Shown here in pieces: positions 1-5,754 of a DNA stretch of 6,129 nt; within the stretch, counting starts at the first letter, position 1; every line of letters starts with the position of its first letter. The DNA lies in assembly GCA_023150055.1 (NCBI GenBank), contig JAKLLP010000136.1, forward strand, positions 1 through 6,129, given 5' to 3'. A program made the position numbers and the translations under genes. The notes beneath the pieces are model-generated. The model was not told the DNA's origin. It saw only the letters and a program-made list of their open reading frames with translations, and searched no databases. This DNA is from Gammaproteobacteria bacterium (GTDB lineage Bacteria; Pseudomonadota; Gammaproteobacteria; Steroidobacterales; GCA-2729495).

Positions 1-138
1 CAGGGCGCGCAGGCGCTCGGCCGGCAGGTCCTCGGCCTGGGTGGCGAGCACCGGCACCTGGCGCAGCAGCCGGTCGTCCTGCAGGGCCTCCAGCAGGGCC
101 AGCGCGGGGCCGCCGCCGCTGCCCAGCTCGAGCAGCAG
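1..138 (-). other. Receiver-domain-like segment fused in frame to the aspartate decarboxylase; likely foreign or chimeric sequence
   Basis: The last ~46 codons before the left edge resemble the middle of a response-regulator receiver domain. RPDLLLLELGSGGG has the layout of the beta-3 strand and following loop, where the phospho-accepting Asp would sit but Glu is seen. ALALLEALQDDRLLRQ looks like alpha-3. VPVLATQAED looks like beta-4 with its conserved Thr, followed by ERLRAL. By hand count, bases 1-126 are about 81% G+C against about 61% for bases 151-275 of the same frame. The shared stretch RPDLLLL (bases 150-130, with three CTG codons in a row) is common both to aspartate decarboxylases and to receivers, so it is a plausible join point. 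The receiver assignment rests on pattern only over a short fragment. A GC-rich local frame artefact is the alternative. Confidence 0.5.
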
Positions 139-1008
139 CAGGTCGGGGCGCTTGTTTTTCACCAGCGACACGATGCGCTTCAGGGTCTTCGGGTCGATCG
201 CCACCGACGCCGGGTTGCTCGGGTTGACGAGGAAGAACGCCTTGATGCGGGGATCCTCCAGCTTCTTCAGCTCGGAGTCCGTGTAGCGCCAGGTGTGTAT
301 GCCCTTGTCCATCCCGGCCTGCTCGATGTTGACCGTCCGCAGGCCCTCGAGGTGGGTCATTTCGAGGTAGGGCGTGAAGATCGGCGTGCCGAGCGCGATC
401 GTGTCCCCCGGCTTGAGCAGCCCATTGGTGCGCAGGCTGTTGAAGATGTAGCACATGGCCGCCGTGCCACCCTCCACGGCAAAGATGTCGAACTTGCCGG
501 GCGGCGGCCGTTTGTCGCACATCTCCTTGGCTACGAACTCGCGCGCGATGCGCTCGCAGTGCTCCAGCATGCGGCCCGGCACCGGATAGTTGTCGCCAAT
601 AATGGAATCGGCGAGTTCGTACACGAAGGCATCGGCGTCGAAGTCCAGCTCTGCCGTGCCGTATTCCAGTGATCTCGCAAGCAGAGCTTTTCCCGGGCTG
701 TCGGGCGCACCCCGAAGGAACCGCTCCAGCCGGCGCGCGATGCCCTTGCGCTGGGGCATGCCGCCGAGGTCCGGCTCGTCCCAGTCGCGCTTGCACTCGG
801 TGAGCGCAAACTGGCCGAGCAGGAAGAATGCCTCCCGCGGCGTGGTGGCGGTCCAGTTGGGATTACCGCGGCCGGCATTAAGGAACTGCGTGCTCGCCGA
901 CTTGCCCTGGGTGCGGTCCCTGGCGATCCTGATCAACTCGTCCTTCAGTTCGAAGGGGCTGAGTTTCATCAGGCCGGGCTTGTGCCCCATCATGTTTTTC
1001 GCGGCCAT
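1..1008 (-). CDS. aspD: Aspartate 4-decarboxylase, 5' part only, with an aberrant 3' end at the window edge
   Basis: This is the N-terminal part of a PLP-dependent L-aspartate beta-decarboxylase, which converts aspartate to alanine and CO2 in the cytosol. The frame is open from ATG 1008-1006 through the left edge (336 codons, no stop). Family landmarks seen: LSPFELKDELI (16-26), LNAGRGNPN (43-51), NYPVPGRM (140-147), FAVEGGTAAMCYIFNSL (176-192), GTPIFTPYLEM (207-217) and FLVNPSNPASV (259-269). The start is supported by a TAAGGAG ribosome site 7 bases upstream. Family members are about 530 residues long. After RPDL (287-290) they continue ILTDDVYGTF and later carry the Schiff-base lysine in an S-x-S-K-Y-F-G motif. 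Here the protein instead runs LLLELGSGGGPALALLEAL, unlike the family, so neither the PLP-binding Asp/Tyr segment nor the lysine is present. As assembled the product could not be active. The gene lies 145 bases after aspT, its usual partner. Identity of residues 1-290 is very secure; the last 46 residues are doubtful. Confidence 0.93.
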   Translation of the reverse strand, partial: MAAKNMMGHKPGLMKLSPFELKDELIRIARDRTQGKSASTQFLNAGRGNPNWTATTPREAFFLLGQFALTECKRDWDEPDLGGMPQRKGIARRLERFLRGAPDSPGKALLARSLEYGTAELDFDADAFVYELADSIIGDNYPVPGRMLEHCERIAREFVAKEMCDKRPPPGKFDIFAVEGGTAAMCYIFNSLRTNGLLKPGDTIALGTPIFTPYLEMTHLEGLRTVNIEQAGMDKGIHTWRYTDSELKKLEDPRIKAFFLVNPSNPASVAIDPKTLKRIVSLVKNKRPDLLLLELGSGGGPALALLEALQDDRLLRQVPVLATQAEDLPAERLRAL

Positions 1009-1015
1009 CGACACA

Positions 1016-1022
1016 CTCCTTA
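1016..1022 (-). promoter_or_regulatory. Ribosome binding site of aspD
   Basis: TAAGGAG on the minus strand, 7 bases before ATG at 1008, is a close match to the anti-Shine-Dalgarno complement. It is the best ribosome site in the window and decides the start. It begins 14 bases beyond the end of the inverted repeat, so the stem alone would not cover it. Confidence 0.85.
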
Positions 1023-1036
1023 ATAGTTATGACTCA

Positions 1037-1140
1037 GGTGCCGGTGCTTCGGTTTCAATAAGCCCAGGCTACAGTCGCATTACGCACCACACAGGCAAGC
1101 CGACCGGTCGCGGCGATTCCGAAACCGAAGTACCGGCACC
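1037..1140. repeat. Long inverted repeat between aspT and aspD (20-bp arms, 64-base loop)
   Basis: Bases 1037-1056 (GGTGCCGGTGCTTCGGTTTC) and 1121-1140 (GAAACCGAAGTACCGGCACC) are reverse complements at 19 of 20 positions. The exception is G1046 opposite T1131: a G-U wobble in a plus-strand RNA, an A-C mismatch in the minus-strand (operon) RNA. The element starts 13 bases after the aspT stop codon and ends 14 bases before the aspD ribosome site. No run of T follows it on the minus strand, so it is not a classical intrinsic terminator. The spacer carries a further 10-bp perfect palindrome, CGACCGGTCG (1101-1110). Possible roles are an intercistronic RNA structure that sets the aspT/aspD ratio or protects the upstream message, a REP-like element, or a very small mobile element with terminal inverted repeats. 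No convincing target-site duplication was seen. Confidence 0.85.
1101..1110. repeat. 10-bp palindrome inside the aspT-aspD inverted repeat
   Basis: CGACCGGTCG reads the same on both strands and lies in the 64-base spacer of the larger inverted repeat. It could be the core of a dimeric regulator's site or part of the RNA fold. Such palindromes also occur by chance in GC-rich DNA, so functional meaning is uncertain. Confidence 0.4.
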
Positions 1141-1157
1141 GTCAACGGCACCGTCAA
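1134..1157. repeat. Tandem 12-bp direct repeat overlapping the aspT stop codon
   Basis: On the minus strand TTGACGGTGCCG occurs twice in immediate succession (1157-1146 and 1145-1134). The TGA of aspT (1156-1154) lies in the first copy. GGTGCCG of the second copy is the outer end of the inverted-repeat arm, so the first copy offers an alternative pairing partner for CGGCACC at 1043-1037 (minus-strand reading). TTGACG also resembles a -35 hexamer, but no good -10 hexamer lies at the right distance. Confidence 0.8.
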
Positions 1158-2869
1158 GTCATCAGGATCACGACCACCACGCCCCACACGGTCAGCAACG
1201 TGTTGCCGACCGCGTAAGTGACGGTGTAGCCAAGCGCCGGTACCTTGCTCTTCGCCTCTTCTTCTATTGCGCCTAGCGCCGCCGTGGTCGTCCGGGCGCC
1301 GGCACAGGCACCGAGCACGATCGGCGGCTTCATCCTGAAGATGTACTTGCCCGCCAGCAGGCCGACCACCAGGGGTACGGTGGTCACCACGATTCCGGCG
1401 AGAAACAGCGAGAGACCCTGTTCCTTCAGTCCCGCGACGAATCCAGGTCCGGCGCTGATGCCTACCACCGCGATGAAGGTGTTCAGGCCGATGTTGTTGA
1501 ACACCCAGAGCGCCGGCGCCGGGATGCGACCGAAGGTACGGTTGACGGACCTCAGCCAGCCGCAGACGAGGCCCGCGATCAGCGCACCGCCGCTGGTGCT
1601 GAGGCTCAGCGGCACGCCACCCACGTTGAAGGTCAACGCACCGAGCAGCGCGCCGACGACGATGCCTCCGCCCATGATCACCATGTCCGTCGCCTCGGTG
1701 ACGCGGTCGGCATAGCCGATGATCGGCGCCACGCGCTCCACATCGGCTTTCGAGCCGACCAGGGTGATGGTGTCGCCCCGTTGCAGCTTGAAACCCGCGG
1801 TTACCGGCATTTCCACGCCCGCGCGCAGGATCTTGCGGGCGAACACGCCACGGCCGGTCTCGCGGAGATCGCTCCGCACCAGGTCGAGCAGCGTGCGTCC
1901 GGCCAGCGCCTTGTTGGTCACCACGACGTCGAGTATCAGGATTTCCACGTCCAGCAGTTCGCGGTCATCGACTTCCGTGCCAATTGCAGGCGCTTTCTCC
2001 AGCACCAGCTCGCGCCGGCCAGCCACTGCAAGGACAGCGTCATTCTCGATATGCATGTCGGGGGCAGGCTCGATGATCTGACCACCCTGGCGCATGCGCT
2101 CGACGAATACCCGGGCCTCGCCCGCCCCCTCGTGGAAGCCGCCGAAGCTCTCCTCGAATTCCCGCACGGTCCGCCCGACCCAGACGGGGTCGGTCAGCCG
2201 GTAAGCGCGCATCACGAACTGCGTGGCTGGCGTCAGGCGCTCGTCGTTGCCGCCGAGCGCCCCGCCCATCTCGGCCTCGTACTTGCGGCACTCCTCGGCG
2301 ATGTCCACCCGCAGGATCTTCGGGCCGAGGCTCGCGAGTATCCAGGCCGAGCCCGCCGTGCCGAAGAGATAGGTGACGGCATAGGCCACCGGCATGGCGT
2401 TGAGCATCGCCTGCTTCTCCGCGTCGCCGATACCGAGCTGGTCGATGCTGTTGCCGGCGACCCCCAGCACGGCGGAGATGGTGCTCGCCCCGGCCAGCAG
2501 GCCCGCCGTGCCGCCGGCGTCGTAGCCGAGAATCCGGCCAGCCAGCACCGCGCTGGCCAGCACCGCGGCGCATAACACGATGGCGAACAGCACCTGCTGT
2601 ATGCCATCGCCCTTCAGCCCCTGGAAGAACTGCGGCCCGACGCCGTAGCCGACGGCGAAGAGGAACATGAGAAAGAACGTGGACTTCACGTTGCCCGAGA
2701 TCGCGATCTCGAGCTGCCCGACCAGCACCCCGGCGAGCAGCGTGCTGGTGACGACGCCGAGGCTGAAGGAACCGACCTTGAACTTGCCGAGCCAGAACCC
2801 GAGACCCAGCGTCAGGAAGATGGCGATCTCGGGATAGATCCTCAGCGTATCGACGAACCACTGCCACAT
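1154..2869 (-). CDS. aspT: Aspartate:alanine antiporter (AspT family)
   Basis: This inner-membrane exchanger takes up aspartate and releases alanine. Paired with aspartate 4-decarboxylase it gives an electrogenic cycle that consumes a cytosolic proton. The 571-residue product is close to family length. Six hydrophobic segments (roughly 12-30, 34-55, 62-82, 92-112, 121-140, 157-180) precede a long cytosolic region (about 181-390) with two RCK_C/TrkA_C-like stretches, such as VWVGRTVREFEESFG with DAVLAVAGRRE, and LAGRTLLDLV with GDTITLVGSK. About six more hydrophobic segments follow (394-570). The two membrane halves are related: GPQFFQGLKGDGI (78-90) matches GPGFVAGLKEQGL (474-486), GLLAGASTISAVLG (123-136) matches GACAGARTTTAALG (520-533), and VTYLFGTAGSAW matches VTYAVGNTLLTVW. 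This is the duplicated Asp-Ala exchanger fold. A GGGAG ribosome site lies 8 bases before the start. The start is 24 bases after the decarboxylase stop, suggesting co-transcription. The next gene, aspD, is its functional partner. Substrate is inferred from family and neighbour. Confidence 0.94.
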   Translation of the reverse strand: MWQWFVDTLRIYPEIAIFLTLGLGFWLGKFKVGSFSLGVVTSTLLAGVLVGQLEIAISGNVKSTFFLMFLFAVGYGVGPQFFQGLKGDGIQQVLFAIVLCAAVLASAVLAGRILGYDAGGTAGLLAGASTISAVLGVAGNSIDQLGIGDAEKQAMLNAMPVAYAVTYLFGTAGSAWILASLGPKILRVDIAEECRKYEAEMGGALGGNDERLTPATQFVMRAYRLTDPVWVGRTVREFEESFGGFHEGAGEARVFVERMRQGGQIIEPAPDMHIENDAVLAVAGRRELVLEKAPAIGTEVDDRELLDVEILILDVVVTNKALAGRTLLDLVRSDLRETGRGVFARKILRAGVEMPVTAGFKLQRGDTITLVGSKADVERVAPIIGYADRVTEATDMVIMGGGIVVGALLGALTFNVGGVPLSLSTSGGALIAGLVCGWLRSVNRTFGRIPAPALWVFNNIGLNTFIAVVGISAGPGFVAGLKEQGLSLFLAGIVVTTVPLVVGLLAGKYIFRMKPPIVLGACAGARTTTAALGAIEEEAKSKVPALGYTVTYAVGNTLLTVWGVVVVILMT

Positions 2870-2877
2870 GTCGCCTG

Positions 2878-2882
2878 CTCCC
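2878..2882 (-). promoter_or_regulatory. Ribosome binding site of aspT
   Basis: GGGAG on the minus strand ends 8 bases before the ATG at 2869-2867, inside the 24-base gap to the upstream decarboxylase. It supports the chosen start, which also gives the full first membrane segment. Confidence 0.6.
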
Positions 2883-2893
2883 GGTCGTTCCGC

Positions 2894-5662
2894 TTAACGC
2901 GCCTGGCGCCGTCTGCCCTTGCCGAGTGACGTCGCCTTCAGCAGCCGCAGGCCCTGTGCCGCGTGATAGCCGTGTATCTCCTTCACGTCGAGCTTGCGCA
3001 TGAACTCGATCGTGTCGGCGGTGATCACCTGGCCCGGCACCATGATCGGGAAGCCCGGCGGGTAGGGAATCACGAAATCCGCCGCCACCATCTCCGGCCC
3101 CTTCTTCAGGCGCTGGTCCACGTCCTTCGATGCCAGCGGGACGAACTCGCAGTCCTCGGGCCGGTACGCCGTGTAGAAGGCCTCGCGCATGTGGCCTTCG
3201 GCCGTGGCGCTTCTCGGGTCGTCGCGGAATGCGGCATGGAAGCGGCTGAAGTTCGGCAGGTCCGGTACGTCCTCCATCAGCGCCTTCACCCGCGCCTCGA
3301 ACACCGCGCGGGCCGCAGCCCCGCCCTGCCGCAGCTCCTCGTCGATCTGCCGCGCGATCTCCGCGAGCACCTTGACGATGTGCGCGACATCGCTGCGGGT
3401 GTTGTTGATGTTGGTCTGCACCAGGATGCTGTTGCGCGAGGTCTTGTTGATCTGGATGTCGTAGCGCTCGGCCAGCATCCCCTTGAACGCCGTGCCGTCA
3501 TAGCCGGCCGTGCCGCAGACGAGCGTGAGGCGCGTCGGGTCCAGCGCAAACTCGTCACGACGCCAGGCGTCGAGAATCCGTGCGCGGATGCCTTCGGCCT
3601 GGCTGTAGTCGGCGATGCCGGACTCGCGGTATTCGGCCGGCACCATCTCGGCCGGCGTGAGCACGCGGAAGTACTTCGAGATGAGCGGGTGCGAGTTGAC
3701 CTGCTGGCGGATACGCAGTGCGAGGTCGGTGGCGCGGATCACCAGCTCGTAACCCTCCAGTTCCATCTGCCGCCGCGCAAGGTCCAGCGAGGCGATGATC
3801 TGCAGGTTTGGCGAGGTCGAGGTATGGGTAAAGTAAGCCTCCTCGAAAGCGCCGTGCACGAGGCCGAAATCCTGGTCCCGTACCAGGACCATCGACCCCT
3901 GGCGCAGCGCCGACATCGACTTGTGCGTCGACTGCGTGGCGTACACGCGCACGCGCGAGCGGTCCGGGTCGGGCAGCAGGCGCATGTCGAGCAGGCGCGG
4001 GTCGGCCGGGTCGAGGTCGCCCGCCTCGGCACGGAAGGCACGGTACTCCTCGCGGTAGGCCGCGCTTTGCAGCCGCTCCGCCAGGCTGTCGGCGGCGTGC
4101 ATGGCCGTGCGCAGGCGATGGAAAGGCGAGAAGCGCGCGAACCCGAACCAGGCCTCGTCCCAGAGGAACACGAGGTCCGGCTTGATCGCGAGACACTCCT
4201 CCATCACCCGCTGCGGGTTGTACATGTGCCCGTCGAAGGTGCAGTTGGTGAGATCCACCAGCTTCGCGCGGTCGAGCTTGCCCTCGGCCTTCAGCGCGAG
4301 GAGTGCCTGCTTGATGGAACGCAGCGGCACGGCCCCGTACATCGAATAGGCCGTCATCGGGTAGGCCTCGAGATAGAGCGGCTGCGCGCCGGATAGCACC
4401 ATGGCGTAGTGGTGCGACTTGTGGCAGTTGCGGTCGATCAGCACGATGTCGCCGGGCGCGAGCAGCGCCTGCAGGACGATCTTGTTCGACGTCGAGGTGC
4501 CGTTGGTCACGAAATAAGCGCGATCGGCGCCGAAGGCGCGCGCGGCGAGTTCCTGCGCGCGCTTGATGTTGCCGGTGGGCTCGAGCAGGCTGTCGAGGCC
4601 GCCAGTCGTGGCCGAGGACTCCGCCAGGAACAGGTTGGTGCCGTAAAAATGGCCCATGTCCCTGATCCAGTGGGAGCGGAAGATCGACTTGCCGCGCGCC
4701 ACCGGCAGGGCGTGGAAAGTGCCGACGGGTTTCTGGCTGTAGCGCTTCAGGTTGGTGAAGTACGGCGTATCGTACCGGTCACCGACACCGTCGAGAATCG
4801 ACAGGTGCAGCTCCATGAGTTCCTCGACGCCGTAGAAAATGCGCCGCAGCCAGGCCGCCTCGGGCCGGCCCGCGAGCGACTCCGCGCCGCGCTCCGTCAG
4901 CATGTACACGTCCAGTTCCGGACGGATGTTCTTCAGAGCCCAGGCCAGTCTCAAGCCGTAGTCGCGCACGTCAGCCGTATCCGGGTCGAACGGAACCGCG
5001 CGGTCGAGTTCATCGCGCAATGCGGGCCAGTCGCGCTGCGAGCGGAAGCCGAAGCCATCGCCGATCACGATGGCCTGCAGCTCCGGGTTGGCGAGCACTG
5101 CCACGATCGCGTCCTCGAAGGAGCCTACCTGCACCAGCTCGTAGATGAAGGGATCATCCGCGCGCCGCAGGCGGCGTATCTCCTGGCGCATCTGCTCGTA
5201 ACGGGAAGGATCGGTGGCGGTGACGCTGAGCACCTCGAAATACGGCCGGTGCCTGTCCTCGCCCTCCGCCGACGGCGGCAGGTAATCGGCGATCTGCACC
5301 TCGGCTTCCTCGCCCGGCTCCCAGAGCGCCGCCTCGTGGCGAAACGCCCCGGAGGAGAGCGCCGAGTTGATACGCTGGGCAAGATGCGCGAAGGCCGTCG
5401 CGTCGCCGTCGCGCAGGTTGCCGTGCAAGGCCCGGTGCAGTGCCGGGCCGGGAAAAGCGCAGAACTCGTCGAGGGGCTCGAGTTCCGCCAACGCAGTTTC
5501 CGCCTCGGCGATCAGCCGATCGGTCTTCTCCTTCCGTGCGGCAGCCGCGGCCCAGGCGCGGGCCGTGACCGCGAGCCGGGCCCAGCGGTCGTGGCGCATG
5601 TCCGGCACGGAGAAGCCCTGGCCGACGGGCATGGATCCCGAGTTCTCGTTCTCGTCATTCAT
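2894..5662 (-). CDS. Orn/Lys/Arg-type PLP-dependent decarboxylase, large form (922 residues)
   Basis: This is a cytosolic fold-type I decarboxylase of basic amino acids; each turnover gives a polyamine-type amine and CO2 and consumes a proton. Whether it prefers arginine, lysine or ornithine cannot be read from the sequence. The N-terminal ~300 residues include a charged helix (30-62) and a Rossmann-like wing domain (about 150-280, with AIVIGDGFGF at 197-206). The PLP domain shows FVTNGTSTSNK (384-394), DRNCHKSHHY (410-419), FDGHMYNP (476-483), FLWDEAWFGF (499-508, Asp502 for the pyridine nitrogen) and TQSTHKSMSALRQGS (576-590), with Schiff-base Lys581. FTHTSTSPNLQIIASLD (611-627) follows. 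The C-terminal domain has PYPPGFPIMVPG (866-877) and ends in a basic tail. Bacterial members are commonly 710-760 residues. The excess lies in the N-terminus and in an insertion of about 50 residues (~520-570) between the Asp and Lys motifs. The first ATG has only a weak GGAA ribosome site; Met11 is a possible alternative start. Confidence 0.93.
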   Translation of the reverse strand: MNDENENSGSMPVGQGFSVPDMRHDRWARLAVTARAWAAAAARKEKTDRLIAEAETALAELEPLDEFCAFPGPALHRALHGNLRDGDATAFAHLAQRINSALSSGAFRHEAALWEPGEEAEVQIADYLPPSAEGEDRHRPYFEVLSVTATDPSRYEQMRQEIRRLRRADDPFIYELVQVGSFEDAIVAVLANPELQAIVIGDGFGFRSQRDWPALRDELDRAVPFDPDTADVRDYGLRLAWALKNIRPELDVYMLTERGAESLAGRPEAAWLRRIFYGVEELMELHLSILDGVGDRYDTPYFTNLKRYSQKPVGTFHALPVARGKSIFRSHWIRDMGHFYGTNLFLAESSATTGGLDSLLEPTGNIKRAQELAARAFGADRAYFVTNGTSTSNKIVLQALLAPGDIVLIDRNCHKSHHYAMVLSGAQPLYLEAYPMTAYSMYGAVPLRSIKQALLALKAEGKLDRAKLVDLTNCTFDGHMYNPQRVMEECLAIKPDLVFLWDEAWFGFARFSPFHRLRTAMHAADSLAERLQSAAYREEYRAFRAEAGDLDPADPRLLDMRLLPDPDRSRVRVYATQSTHKSMSALRQGSMVLVRDQDFGLVHGAFEEAYFTHTSTSPNLQIIASLDLARRQMELEGYELVIRATDLALRIRQQVNSHPLISKYFRVLTPAEMVPAEYRESGIADYSQAEGIRARILDAWRRDEFALDPTRLTLVCGTAGYDGTAFKGMLAERYDIQINKTSRNSILVQTNINNTRSDVAHIVKVLAEIARQIDEELRQGGAAARAVFEARVKALMEDVPDLPNFSRFHAAFRDDPRSATAEGHMREAFYTAYRPEDCEFVPLASKDVDQRLKKGPEMVAADFVIPYPPGFPIMVPGQVITADTIEFMRKLDVKEIHGYHAAQGLRLLKATSLGKGRRRQAR

Positions 5663-5719
5663 CGGCAGAGTTCCGGCGATTTGGAGGCTGCAGAAACCGG
5701 GATCCGGGGGCGGGTTTCA
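5663..5719 (-). other. Leader of the decarboxylase gene, no clear promoter
   Basis: Between the glutaminase stem-loop and the decarboxylase start I see no convincing -35/-10 pair on the minus strand. A weak pairing of GAAACC (5693-5698) with GGTTTC (5713-5718) encloses a GC-rich stretch. The only ribosome-site candidate for the ATG at 5662 is GGAA about 9 bases upstream. Whether the decarboxylase is read through from glsA or has its own promoter is undecided. Confidence 0.35.
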
Positions 5720-5746
5720 GGGACGCTTCCCTCAAGGAAGCGCCCC
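5720..5746 (-). terminator. Stem-loop just downstream of glsA, possible terminator or message-end hairpin
   Basis: On the minus strand GGGGCGCTTCC (5746-5736), a five-base loop TTGAG, and GGAAGCGTCCC (5730-5720) form an 11-bp stem with a single G-U pair. It begins 8 bases after the glutaminase stop. Being fully paired only in minus-strand RNA fits a role at the end of the glsA message. No T-run follows (next bases are TGAAACCC), so it may act as a Rho-assisted or protective 3' hairpin rather than a strong intrinsic terminator. Confidence 0.6.
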
Positions 5747-5754
5747 GTTCCCGC

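Noticed and set aside
1037..1140. CRISPR-like or intrinsic-terminator reading of the aspT-aspD repeat
   Set aside because: There is only one inverted pair, no series of direct repeats with spacers, and no T-run after the stem on either strand.
1116..1157. Sigma-70 promoter for aspD using TTGACG
   Set aside because: At 16-18 base spacing the would-be -10 hexamers (TCGGAA, GGTACT, GTACTT) are poor matches, so only the -35-like half is supported.
590..1276. 228-codon plus-strand frame crossing the aspT-aspD gap
   Set aside because: It overlaps the starts or ends of two secure minus-strand genes and translates the inverted repeat; composition is Ser/Arg-rich without motifs.
1781..2575. 264-codon plus-strand frame antisense to aspT
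   Set aside because: Shadow of the conserved antiporter frame; no ribosome site of note and no family resemblance.
2040..2867. 275-codon minus-strand frame within aspT
   Set aside because: Arg/Ala-rich shifted-frame reading of aspT; the overlapping frame carries all antiporter motifs and membrane segments.
2963..4396. 477-codon plus-strand open frame opposite the decarboxylase C-terminal half
   Set aside because: It is rich in His, Arg, Val and Leu with no recognisable domain, and lies wholly antisense to well-conserved enzyme sequence.
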